From contig NZ_DASYHS010000120.1 of the NCBI RefSeq assembly GCF_035998295.1, positions 1-14,632 of the forward strand: a stretch of DNA of 14,632 nucleotides, in the 5' to 3' direction. The notes under the pieces were generated by a model. The model made no database searches. It saw only the letters and a list, made by a program, of their open reading frames with translations, and was not told where the DNA came from. Positions 6,062 through 13,190 of this stretch are shown here, one piece after another. The translations under genes were made by a program, and so were the position numbers. Source of the DNA: DASYHS01 sp035998295 (GTDB taxonomy: Bacteria > Pseudomonadota > Alphaproteobacteria > Azospirillales > Azospirillaceae). Positions within the stretch are counted from its first letter, which is position 1, and every line of letters starts with the position of its first letter.

Positions 6062-6577
6062 ATGGTCCCGATCCGAGGACTTCACCACTTCGCCTACCGC
6101 TGCCGCGACGCGGAGGAGACCCGCCATTTCTACGAGGACGTCCTGGGCCTGCCGCTCGTCCACCTCGTGCGGGCGGAACGGGTGCCCAGCACCGGCGAGG
6201 ACTGCCCCTTCGTCCACATCTTCTTCCGCATGGCCGACGGCTCCCACCTCGCCTTCTTCGACCTCGGCGACGACGTCGCGGCCGAGCCGTCGCCGAACAC
6301 GCCGGCCTGGGTGAACCATCTGGCGCTGCAGGTCGCCTCGCTGGAGGACCTGCACCGGGCCAAGCGCAGGCTGGAGAGCCACGGCATCCACGTGCTCGGC
6401 CTGACCGACCACCACTTCATCGCCTCGATCTACTTCTTCGACCCCAACGGCATCCGCCTGGAGCTGACGACCTATACCGGGGTCGACGAGTACATGGACC
6501 GCAAGGAGCGCTCCGCGCACGGCGAGCTCGCGGCCTGGACCCAGGAGAAGCGCAGCCGCCTGGAGGCGCGCGCATGA
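6062..6577 (+). CDS. VOC-family protein, candidate single-domain extradiol-type dioxygenase
   Basis: A 171-residue vicinal-oxygen-chelate protein with two beta-alpha-beta-beta-beta modules. Three metal-ligand positions of Fe(II) extradiol dioxygenases are occupied: His9 (LHHFAY), His86 (NHLALQV) and Glu134 (GIRLELTTY). FYEDVLGLPL (23-32) and FFDPNGIRLEL (125-135) are typical of the superfamily. The ATG at 6062 follows GGGAGA and begins the homology. The stop overlaps the PanE-like gene as ATGA. First in the rightward operon with a monooxygenase and a fumarylacetoacetase-type hydrolase, it is the only ring-cleavage candidate in the window. VOC enzymes that open hydroquinones, such as PcpA and LinE, set a precedent, but those are larger. 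A glyoxalase-like lyase or isomerase role cannot be excluded. Family is sure, reaction is inference. Confidence 0.82.
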   Translation: MVPIRGLHHFAYRCRDAEETRHFYEDVLGLPLVHLVRAERVPSTGEDCPFVHIFFRMADGSHLAFFDLGDDVAAEPSPNTPAWVNHLALQVASLEDLHRAKRRLESHGIHVLGLTDHHFIASIYFFDPNGIRLELTTYTGVDEYMDRKERSAHGELAAWTQEKRSRLEARA

Positions 6578-7563
6578 GCCTGCCCCGGCGCATCGGGGTC
6601 GTCGGCGCCGGCGCCATCGGCGGGTACCTGGCGGCGCGCTTCGCGCTGGCCGGGCACGAGGTCGCCATCGTCGCACGCGGCGCGCATCTGGACGCGGTGC
6701 GCCGGGACGGGCTGAGGCTGCGCACGCGAGAGGGCGAGCGCACGGCGCGCGTGCTGGCCACCGACCGGGCGGCCGGGCTGGGCCCCTGCGACGTCGTGTT
6801 CCTGACGGTGAAGGCCCATGGGATCGAGGCGCTGGCGGACGCGGTAGCCGGCCTCGCCCGCCCCGGCGTCCCGCTGGTGCCGGTGCTGAACGGGATACCG
6901 TGGTGGTATTTCCAGGGCCTGGACGGGCCGTTCCGGGACCGGCCCGTGCGCGCGGTCGATCCCGAGGGACGCCTGCTGGCGCGGTTCGGCGCGTCGACGC
7001 TGGTGGGCGGCGTCGCGCATACGGCCGCGACGCTGGAGGGCCCCGGGATCGTCCGCCTGACCACCGACGGCGACTTCCTGTTCGGCGCCGCCGACCCGCG
7101 CGACGACGCGGCCGCGCGCCTGGTCGCGCAGGCCGCGGAAGCGGCCGGGCTGCGGGCGCGGGCGAGCGAGGCGATCCGCCGGGACATCTGGGTGAAGCTG
7201 GCGGGCAACGCGGCGTTCAACCCGGTCTCGGCCCTGACGGGGGCGCGGTTCGGGGAGATCTGCGCGTCGGAACCGCTGCTCGCGATCGTGCGCGCCGCGA
7301 TGCGCGAGGCGATGGCGGTCGGCGGGCGGCACGGCATCGACTTCCCGGTCGACGTCGAGGCCCGCATCGCGATGGCCGGCAAGGTCGGCGGCGCCAAGTC
7401 CTCCATGCTGCAGGACCTGGAGCGCGGCCGCCCGGTCGAGACCGGAGCGATCCTGGGCGCGGTCGTCGAGCTGGGGCGCCTGGCCGGCGTCCCGGCGCCC
7501 ACGCTCGCCCTGCTCGAAGCCCTCGTCGCCGAACGGGCGAACCATCCTCCCGGAGGAGACTGA
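6574..7563 (+). CDS. PanE/ApbA-family 2-keto acid reductase (2-dehydropantoate 2-reductase-like)
   Basis: A 329-residue NAD(P)H-dependent reductase of the ketopantoate reductase fold. The Rossmann motif GAGAIGG sits at 11-17, the conserved lysine of the cofactor domain is Lys80 (FLTVKAHG), NGIP is at 106-109, and the catalytic Lys208 is in WVKLAGNAAFNPVSALTG. DLERGRPVE (281-289) supplies the C-terminal acidic residues. NGIPWWYF is typical of a PanE-like subgroup often found outside pantothenate operons. GGAGG precedes the ATG, which overlaps the VOC stop. No other pantothenate gene is nearby, and the surroundings are aromatic catabolism, so its substrate is probably another branched or beta-substituted 2-keto acid. 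The annotation '2-dehydropantoate 2-reductase' should be read as a family name. Confidence 0.88.
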   Translation: MSLPRRIGVVGAGAIGGYLAARFALAGHEVAIVARGAHLDAVRRDGLRLRTREGERTARVLATDRAAGLGPCDVVFLTVKAHGIEALADAVAGLARPGVPLVPVLNGIPWWYFQGLDGPFRDRPVRAVDPEGRLLARFGASTLVGGVAHTAATLEGPGIVRLTTDGDFLFGAADPRDDAAARLVAQAAEAAGLRARASEAIRRDIWVKLAGNAAFNPVSALTGARFGEICASEPLLAIVRAAMREAMAVGGRHGIDFPVDVEARIAMAGKVGGAKSSMLQDLERGRPVETGAILGAVVELGRLAGVPAPTLALLEALVAERANHPPGGD

Positions 7564-7566
7564 CCC

Positions 7567-8343
7567 ATGGTCCACGACATGCCTATCCGTCAGGCGGATG
7601 ATCAGGACGAGCGCGGGCTGCGCGAGCAGCTCGCGGCCTGCTACCACGCGTTCGACCATCTCGGCTGGACGGAATCGATCTTCAACCACATCACGGTCCG
7701 CGTCCCCGGGCCGGAGCGCCACTACCTCATCAACCCGTTCGGGCTGCACTACGCGGAGGTGACCGCCTCCAACCTCGTCAAGATCGACATCGCCGGGAAC
7801 CCGGTCGGCGGCGCGCAGGGGCGCGTGAACCGGGCCGGCTTCATCATCCATTCCGCGATCCACGCCGCGCGCGACGACGCGCACTGCATCATCCATGTCC
7901 ACACCGACACCGGCATCGCGGTCGCGTGCAAGAAGGACGGGCTGTCCCACGACAGTTTCTACGGCGCCCAGCTCTTCGGCCGGGTCGCCTACCACGACTT
8001 CGAGGGGATCACCGTCCATGCCGGCGAGCAACCGAGGCTGGTCGCCAGCCTGGGCGACAAGAGCATCCTGGTCCTGCGCAACCACGGCCTGCTGGTCGTG
8101 GCGCAGAGCCTGCACAAGGCCTTCTGGCTGATGTGGACGCTCCAGCGCGCCTGCGACGTCCAGTGCAAGGTGCAGTCGATGGCGGGGGACGACGTGCCGG
8201 TCCCCGACCCGGTCCGCCTCGCCGCGGCCCATGACGGGGAGCATTTCGACCCCGAGGGGGAGCTGGGCCGCAAGATGCTCGACGCGGTGATCCGGCGCAT
8301 GGAGATGGAGCGCCGCCGGGCCTTCGTCGATTTCCGGAGCTGA
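7567..8343 (+). CDS. Class II aldolase/adducin-family protein
   Basis: A 258-residue protein of the zinc-dependent class II aldolase/adducin fold. The metal histidines are His110 and His112 (IIHVHTD) and His173 (RNHGLLV). The region of the aldolase catalytic glutamate reads NRAGFIIHSAIHAAR at 88-102; Gly91 stands where fuculose-phosphate aldolase has Glu73, as in many adducin-like members, so ordinary aldol cleavage is uncertain. Decarboxylase, epimerase or other metal-assisted chemistry is possible. GGAGGAGA stands before the ATG at 7567; a second Met four codons on is an alternative. Four bases follow the PanE-like stop and three precede the monooxygenase start codon, so all three are surely one transcript. 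Substrate unknown. Confidence 0.87.
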   Translation: MVHDMPIRQADDQDERGLREQLAACYHAFDHLGWTESIFNHITVRVPGPERHYLINPFGLHYAEVTASNLVKIDIAGNPVGGAQGRVNRAGFIIHSAIHAARDDAHCIIHVHTDTGIAVACKKDGLSHDSFYGAQLFGRVAYHDFEGITVHAGEQPRLVASLGDKSILVLRNHGLLVVAQSLHKAFWLMWTLQRACDVQCKVQSMAGDDVPVPDPVRLAAAHDGEHFDPEGELGRKMLDAVIRRMEMERRRAFVDFRS

Positions 8344-8346
8344 ACC

Positions 8347-10038
8347 ATGACGCCATCATCAGGACCCGGGGCACCAGGACCCAGGGCACAGCCCGACGCC
8401 GGCACGACCGGCTACGCGCTGCCCACATACCCGGCCGTGATCCCCGAGGCCGTGCGCACCGGCGCCGCCGAGCGCCACCGCGTCGTCATCGTCGGCGCGG
8501 GGCTGACCGGGCTGACCCTGGCGGCGGACCTGTCGCTGCGCGGGATCGAGGCGGTCGTCCTCGACGACGACGACACCGTCGGCGTGCGCGGCGCGTCGTC
8601 GCGCGGCATGGTGTATTCGCAAAAGACGCTGGAGATCATGGACCGGCTCGGCGTGTTCGGCCGGATCGACGCCAAGGGCGTCCAGTGGTCGGTCGGGCGC
8701 ACGCTGTCGGGCCACGACGTCGTCTACACCTTCGACCGCGCCCGGGACAGCCGGTCGAAGCAGCCGCCGTTCTGCAACATCCAGCAATACTACGTCGAAT
8801 GGTACCTGGTGGAGCGCGTCGTCGAGCTCGGCCGGGCGCAGCTTCGCTGGCGGAACGAGGTCGTCGGCGTGGAGGCCGGCGCCGACGGCGTGCGCCTGGA
8901 GGTCGCGACGCCCGAGGGGCGCTACGCCATCGTGGCGGACCGGGTGGTGGACGCGGGCGGGGCCAACAGCTTCGTGCGCACCGCGCTCGGCCTCGATTCG
9001 CATCCCGCGCGCAGCGAGGACCGCTGGTGCATCTGCGACGTCCGCTTCAGCAGGCCGATGACGGCCGAGCGCTGGACCTGGGTCGACGCCCCCTTCAACG
9101 GCGGCCGGGCGGTGTGGCAGCACGTCATGGCCGACGAGGTCTGGCGCCTGGACTACCAGCTCGACCCCGACAGCGACCCCGCGGACGCGGCGAGCCTGGA
9201 GGTCGCGACGGCGCGCGTGCGCGAGCATCTCGGCCCGGGGATCGACTTCGAGCTGGTCTGGGTCGGCCCGTGGCAGTACCGGACCCAGCTCCTGGACGAG
9301 TTCGTGCTGGGGCGCGTGCTGTTCGCGGGCGACGCAGCCCATGTCATGAGCCCGTTCGGGGCGCGCGGCGGCAATTCCGGCGTCCAGGACGCCGAGAACC
9401 TCGGCTGGAAGCTCGCCCTCGTGCTCGGCGGCCAGGCGCCGGAGGTGCTGCTGCGCAGCTATTCGACGGAGCGGCGCGCGGCCGCGGCCGAGAACATCCG
9501 CATCACGACCCAGTCGGCGCGCTTCCTCGCCCCGCGGTCGGAGTTCGAGCGCCGGCTCAGGACGGCGGCGATCGACCTGGCGCGCCGCCACCCCTTCGCG
9601 CGGACGATGGTCAATACCGGCCGGCTGACGGTGCCGAACGAATATCCCGGCTCGCCCGTCATCGCGCAGGGCGGCGGGGCCTGCCTGCCCAACCTGCCGG
9701 TCGGCGAGGGCCGCCACCTCATGGACGCGGTGGCCGGCAACGGGCTGCTGGGCCTGTACGTACCCCGCGGGCCCGACGACCGGAGCCATCACCGGATCGC
9801 GGAGGCCGCGGCGGGCGTGCCGGCGAGCGTCGTGCCGCTGGTCCCGGCCGGCACGCCGGTCCCCGCCGGCGGCCTGGCGGACGCGAGCGGGGAGATCCTG
9901 CGCCTGGTGCCCGCCGGCCCGGGCGACTTCATCGCCGTCCGGCCGGACCTCTACTGCGCCGGCGTCGTGCGCGACGCCTCCCCGCAGGCCGCGGCCGACC
10001 TGCTGCGCTTCGCCCTCGCGATCGGAGAAACGCCATGA
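8347..10038 (+). CDS. FAD-dependent aromatic monooxygenase (PheA/TfdB/MhpA-like)
   Basis: A 563-residue class A flavoprotein hydroxylase of the PF01494 family, which adds one oxygen to a phenolic ring using NAD(P)H and O2. The FAD dinucleotide motif GAGLTG is at 50-55, the GD motif VLFAGDAAHVMSPFGARGG at 324-342, followed by NSGVQDAENLGWKL. The C-terminal part (about 410-563) matches the thioredoxin-like end of this family in length. The middle DG motif reads DAGGANSFVR (202-211), with Gly where the usual Asp stands. The N-terminus (about 1-43) is a Pro/Gly-rich extension partly built from a 15-base tandem repeat. Role here: probably forms the para-diol that the downstream isomerase and hydrolase presuppose. 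GGAG precedes the ATG; the end overlaps the DUF2783 gene. Substrate not readable; 3-hydroxybenzoate, phenylacetate or phenylpropionate types are alternatives. Confidence 0.9.
   Translation: MTPSSGPGAPGPRAQPDAGTTGYALPTYPAVIPEAVRTGAAERHRVVIVGAGLTGLTLAADLSLRGIEAVVLDDDDTVGVRGASSRGMVYSQKTLEIMDRLGVFGRIDAKGVQWSVGRTLSGHDVVYTFDRARDSRSKQPPFCNIQQYYVEWYLVERVVELGRAQLRWRNEVVGVEAGADGVRLEVATPEGRYAIVADRVVDAGGANSFVRTALGLDSHPARSEDRWCICDVRFSRPMTAERWTWVDAPFNGGRAVWQHVMADEVWRLDYQLDPDSDPADAASLEVATARVREHLGPGIDFELVWVGPWQYRTQLLDEFVLGRVLFAGDAAHVMSPFGARGGNSGVQDAENLGWKLALVLGGQAPEVLLRSYSTERRAAAAENIRITTQSARFLAPRSEFERRLRTAAIDLARRHPFARTMVNTGRLTVPNEYPGSPVIAQGGGACLPNLPVGEGRHLMDAVAGNGLLGLYVPRGPDDRSHHRIAEAAAGVPASVVPLVPAGTPVPAGGLADASGEILRLVPAGPGDFIAVRPDLYCAGVVRDASPQAAADLLRFALAIGETP
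8360..8389 (+). repeat. 15-base tandem duplication in the monooxygenase N-terminus
   Basis: CAGGACCCGGGGCAC (8360-8374) is followed at once by CAGGACCCAGGGCAC (8375-8389), one mismatch. Read in frame it gives the successive pentapeptides SGPGA and PGPRA in the disordered leader of the monooxygenase. It is a recent slippage duplication in a non-conserved region. Confidence 0.8.
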
Positions 10039-10244
10039 CGATCAGGCTCGACCCCAACATCGAGGACCCCGACCGCTTCTACGCGGAGATCGTTAGGAGG
10101 AACGAGGGGCTGAGCCCCGACGAGAGCCTCGACTTCGCCCTGCGGCTCGTCTTCCTGCTGGCCAACCAGATCGGCCGGAACGACGTGCTGCTGTCCTGCA
10201 TCGAACAGGCGGCGCAGGAGCGCCGCGCCGGAGACCGCCCATGA
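10035..10244 (+). CDS. DUF2783 small protein
   Basis: A 69-residue soluble protein without signal or membrane segment. It matches my memory of the DUF2783 family: an N-terminal segment DPNIEDPDRFYAEIVRRNEGLS, then a helix SLDFALRLVFLLANQIG (31-47) and a second helix NDVLLSCIEQAAQERR (49-64). It appears to be a small helical bundle. Start and stop both overlap neighbours as ATGA, with the monooxygenase before and the MBL protein after; GGAGAAA precedes its ATG. Such tight double coupling suggests a fixed ratio with one or both partners, perhaps as an accessory subunit of the monooxygenase. The family has no known function; the subunit idea is inference. Confidence 0.85.
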   Translation: MTIRLDPNIEDPDRFYAEIVRRNEGLSPDESLDFALRLVFLLANQIGRNDVLLSCIEQAAQERRAGDRP

Positions 10245-11191
10245 GCACCGCATTCGCTTCCGCCAACGACACCACGGACCAGAAGGCGCGCGTCGTCGAG
10301 CTCGCCCGCGGGGTCTACGGCTATGTCAGCCAGTCCGACCCCAATTGCGGCTTCGTCGTCGGCGACGAGGGGGTGCTCGTGATCGACGCGCGGGCGACCC
10401 CGCAGCTCGCAAGCGAGATGATGGAAGACATCCGGACCGTGACCGAGCGTCCCGTCCGCTACGTCTTCCTGACCCATTACCACGCGGTCAGGGCGCTCGG
10501 CGCGAGCGCCTTCGGCGCCGAGGCCGTGATCTCCTCGCGCGATACGCTGCACCTGATCCGCGAGCGCGGCGCCGCCGACATGGAATCGGAGATGCGCCGG
10601 TTCCCGAGGCTGTTCAAGGGCGCCGAGCAGATCCCGGGGCTGACGCTGCCGCGCATGACCTTCGATACCGGGATGAGCTTCTGGTTCGGCGAGCGGGAGC
10701 TGCGGTTCAGCCATCTCGGCCGCGGCCATTCGCGCGGGGACGCGGTCTGCTGGATCCCCGACGCCGGCGTCGTGTTCGCGGGCGACCTGGTCGAGAACCG
10801 CTGCGGCGTCTACACCGGCGACGCCTACATGCGCGACTGGCTGTCGACCCTGGAGCGGCTGCGCGCCCTCGACGCGCCGGTCGTCGTGCCCGGCCGCGGC
10901 CCGGCGATGACGGACCGCCAGCAGGTGAGCGACGCGGTCGACGCGACCAAGGACTTCATCATCTCGGTCCTGGAATCGGTCGAGATCGGGCTGAAGTCCG
11001 GCAAGGGCCTGCGCGACTGCTACCGCATCGCCGAGGAGCGCATGACGCCCCGTTTCGGCGACTGGCCGATCTTCGTGCACGCGCTCGCCTTCGACGTGGC
11101 GCGGGCCTACGACGAGCTGCGGGGCTTCGAGCACCCGCGGATCTGGACCGCGGAACGCGACGCGGAACTCTGGAACACGATCCACGCCTGA
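10241..11191 (+). CDS. MBL-fold protein with an incomplete metal site
   Basis: A 316-residue metallo-beta-lactamase-fold protein. The usual HxHxDH motif reads HYHAVR at 79-84: His79 and His81 are kept but Asp83 and His84 are Val and Arg. The third His is present as His163 (GRGHSRGD) and the bridging Asp as Asp182 (FAGDLVE). The final His is Arg219 (PGRGP). Thus the ligands for the first metal remain and those for the second are lost, so it is either a mononuclear enzyme or has changed function. A long C-terminal helical part (about 225-316) follows. Hydrolysis of a ring-fission lactone, thioester or quinone-type intermediate would suit the operon, but nothing shows it. Coupled to DUF2783 through ATGA, with GGAGA before the start. 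Confidence 0.88.
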   Translation: MSTAFASANDTTDQKARVVELARGVYGYVSQSDPNCGFVVGDEGVLVIDARATPQLASEMMEDIRTVTERPVRYVFLTHYHAVRALGASAFGAEAVISSRDTLHLIRERGAADMESEMRRFPRLFKGAEQIPGLTLPRMTFDTGMSFWFGERELRFSHLGRGHSRGDAVCWIPDAGVVFAGDLVENRCGVYTGDAYMRDWLSTLERLRALDAPVVVPGRGPAMTDRQQVSDAVDATKDFIISVLESVEIGLKSGKGLRDCYRIAEERMTPRFGDWPIFVHALAFDVARAYDELRGFEHPRIWTAERDAELWNTIHA

Positions 11192-11201
11192 TCCACGCCT
11201 G
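11180..11201 (+). repeat. 11-base tandem duplication across the MBL stop codon
   Basis: ATCCACGCCTG occurs twice in a row (11180-11190 and 11191-11201), exact. The stop codon TGA (11189-11191) lies at the junction. It does not change the protein end and probably arose by slippage; the 53-base gap to the next gene otherwise holds nothing notable. Confidence 0.85.
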
Positions 11202-11244
11202 CTCCCTTGGCCCTCCCGCGAACCGAAAGACCGGCAGAACCGAC

Positions 11245-12267
11245 ATGAAGCTAGCCAGCCTGAAGGACGGCACGCGCGATGGCGCGCTCGCCGTCGTCTC
11301 CCGCGGCCTCGACCGGGCCGTGCGGGCCGGACCCGCCGCCCCGACGCTGCAATACGCGCTCGACCACTGGACGCGGGTCGAGCCGGAGCTGCGCGACCTC
11401 GCCCGGCGCCTGGAGGAAGGCCGGGCCGAAGGCGCGGAGCCGTTCGACCCCGCCGCCGCGATGGCGCCGCTGCCGCGGGCCTACCAGTGGGCCGATTTCA
11501 GCTCCTACGTCACGCATGTCGAGCTGGTGCGCCGGGCCCGCGGCGCGACGCTGCCGGACAGCTTCTGGAACGACCCGCTGGTCTACCAGGGAGCCGGCGA
11601 CTGCAATCTCGGCCCCACGGACCCGATCCCGATGATGGACCCGGGCTGGGGCCTGGACTTCGAGGGCGAGGTCGCCGCGATCGTCGACGACGTCCCGGCC
11701 GGCACGGACGAGCAGGCGGCCGGCCGGCATATCCGGCTGCTGATGCTGGTGAACGACGTCACCCTGCGCGACCTGGTGCCGGGCGAGTTGGCCAAGGGCT
11801 TCGGCTTCTTCCAGAGCAAGCCGCAGACCGCCTTCTCGCCCGTCGCCGTCACGCCGGACGAGCTGGGCGACGCCTGGGACGGCGACCGGATCCACCTGCC
11901 GCTGCTGGTGCGGCGGGGCGCCGAACCGTTCGGGCGGCCGAACGCGGGCCGGGACATGGTGTTCGGGTTCCGCCGCATGGTCGCCCATGTCGCCCGCACC
12001 CGCCCGCTCGCGGCCGGCGCGATCATCGGCTCGGGCACCGTCTCGAACGCCGACCGCGGCGTCGGCAGCGCCTGCATCGCGGAGCGGCGGGCCCGGGAGA
12101 TGGTCGAGCACGGCGCGCCGCGCACGCCCTTCCTCGCCGCCGGCGAGCGGGTGCGCATCGAGATGCTGGACCGCGAGGGCCGGTCGGTGTTCGGCGCCAT
12201 CGACCAGGTCGTGACGCCGGTCCGTCCCCCGCAGGCCGATCCGCGGTCCGATCGGCAGTCCGATTGA
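11245..12267 (+). CDS. Fumarylacetoacetase-family hydrolase (FAH type with N-terminal domain)
   Basis: A 340-residue enzyme that should cleave a fumaryl-keto acid, in the classic case fumarylacetoacetate to fumarate and acetoacetate. The N-terminal domain opens with MKLASLKDGTRDG, as in bacterial FAH homologues of about 330 residues. The catalytic domain has the metal ligands of animal FAH at matching spacing: Asp84 (ADFSSYVTH), Glu140 and Glu142 (FEGE), Asp171 (NDVTLRD); His91, seven after Asp84, matches the catalytic histidine. Later GSGTVSN is also typical. It is 53 bases after the MBL gene and likely in the same transcript; only a weak ribosome binding site is visible. Its products link to the fumarase at the other end of the locus. 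Fumarylpyruvate hydrolase is the alternative, but those are usually shorter. Confidence 0.9.
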   Translation: MKLASLKDGTRDGALAVVSRGLDRAVRAGPAAPTLQYALDHWTRVEPELRDLARRLEEGRAEGAEPFDPAAAMAPLPRAYQWADFSSYVTHVELVRRARGATLPDSFWNDPLVYQGAGDCNLGPTDPIPMMDPGWGLDFEGEVAAIVDDVPAGTDEQAAGRHIRLLMLVNDVTLRDLVPGELAKGFGFFQSKPQTAFSPVAVTPDELGDAWDGDRIHLPLLVRRGAEPFGRPNAGRDMVFGFRRMVAHVARTRPLAAGAIIGSGTVSNADRGVGSACIAERRAREMVEHGAPRTPFLAAGERVRIEMLDREGRSVFGAIDQVVTPVRPPQADPRSDRQSD

Positions 12268-12292
12268 ATGCAGGGGCGGGCGGCCTTATAAC
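12264..12292 (+). promoter_or_regulatory. Sigma-70-like promoter of the luxR-type gene
   Basis: TTGAAT (12264-12269) and TATAAC (12287-12292) are separated by exactly 17 bases, four and five matches to the consensus. The -35 box overlaps the stop codon of the FAH-type gene. Transcription would begin near 12299, about 23 bases before the GTG of the regulator. This suggests the regulator is expressed apart from the catabolic operon. Confidence 0.55.
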
Positions 12293-12321
12293 TGTAACCA
12301 TCGGTCCATTGGCGCCAGGGG

Positions 12322-13122
12322 GTGCAGTTGCGCGAGCTCCCGTTCCCCGAGGCGTCGGAGATGGGCCCGGTCCCGAGCCGGGCCGTGTGCAGCATCTTCG
12401 ACGCCGTCGGACGAAGCAGCTTCGTCCCTACCCTCCTGCGCTCGATGGGAAGCGTCGGCAATCCCGCCTTCGTGTCGATGTTCGCCTATACCGGCGGCCC
12501 GACGCCGCTGTTCCTGGGCACCGACAGCGTGTGCTCGCCCTTCTATGCCGCGCGGGCGGCGGAGAGCTACGTCTCCGGCTGCTACCGGGAGGACCCGAAC
12601 ATCGAGATCCTGCTCCGCCGCATGGCCGGCGAGGGCACCGTGATCTCGTATCTGCGGCGCGACGAGGTGCCGTCGCTCCAGTACCGGCGGCTCTGCTACG
12701 AGCGCGCCAACATCGTCGACCGGCTGTCGGTGCTGCTGAAGACCCGGCGCGGCCACGGGGTCTCGGTCAGCTTCTACCGCAGCGTCGCGGAGGGCGAGTT
12801 CACGGAGAGGGACGTCGACATCCTGCTGGGCTTCGCCCCGGTGGTCCGCGCCGCCGCCGCCCGCCACATCGAGCTGATCGCGCGCGACGGCGGCACCGAC
12901 TACGACGAGGCGCTGATGCGCCTGAAGGAGCAGTTCCCCGAACTGTCCCGGCGCGAGGCGCAGGTGGCGGCCGGGACCGTCGTCGGGATGACCGCGGACG
13001 ACCTCGCGCAGATGCTGGGCATCAAGCCGACCAGCGTCATCACCCACCGGCAGAAGGCCTATGCCCGCCTGGGCGTCGCCAGCCAGCGCGAACTGGTCAC
13101 GAAGTATTACGCGGGGCTGTGA
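12322..13122 (+). CDS. LuxR-family transcriptional regulator
   Basis: A 266-residue regulator with a C-terminal LuxR/GerE helix-turn-helix at about 207-264: LSRREAQVAAGTVVGMTADD, then LAQMLGIKPTSVITHRQKAY and ARLGVASQRELV. The N-terminal 200 residues are a predicted ligand or partner domain with no recognised acyl-homoserine-lactone or receiver signature; SFYRSVAEGEFTERDVDILL resembles the end of the GAF-like domain seen in many proteobacterial LuxR solos. GTG 12322 is preceded by AGGGG at very short spacing. ATG 12361 with GAGG upstream is a reasonable alternative that would shorten it by 13 residues. Last in the rightward series but with its own promoter; probably senses a pathway compound and acts on the divergent promoter near 5963. 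That target is inference. Confidence 0.87.
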   Translation: MQLRELPFPEASEMGPVPSRAVCSIFDAVGRSSFVPTLLRSMGSVGNPAFVSMFAYTGGPTPLFLGTDSVCSPFYAARAAESYVSGCYREDPNIEILLRRMAGEGTVISYLRRDEVPSLQYRRLCYERANIVDRLSVLLKTRRGHGVSVSFYRSVAEGEFTERDVDILLGFAPVVRAAAARHIELIARDGGTDYDEALMRLKEQFPELSRREAQVAAGTVVGMTADDLAQMLGIKPTSVITHRQKAYARLGVASQRELVTKYYAGL

Positions 13123-13131
13123 GGGGGCGGG

Positions 13132-13190
13132 CCCTCACCCTCCCAACCTTCGGTTGGGCCCCTCCCTCTCCCGTTGCACGGGAGAGGGGA
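13132..13190. repeat. Two-hairpin intergenic repeat element / bidirectional terminator
   Basis: CCCAACC (13142-13148) pairs with GGTTGGG (13152-13158) around TTC. CCCTCTCCCG (13164-13173) pairs with CGGGAGAGGG (13179-13188) around TTGCA, a perfect 10-bp stem. The element lies between the convergent luxR and lysR genes and looks like the CCCTCACCC...CCCTCTCCCG intergenic repeats common in GC-rich alphaproteobacteria, by memory. It can act as a terminator in both directions. The 3' end of lysR is inside it. Confidence 0.7.

Noticed and set aside
6472..8244. Long antisense frame across the PanE-like and adducin-like genes, and similar ones at 8359-9792, 10079-11185, 11251-12111 and 12286-13047
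   Set aside because: Shadows of the plus-strand genes: no recognisable domains, while the sense frames carry clear motifs and ribosome binding sites.
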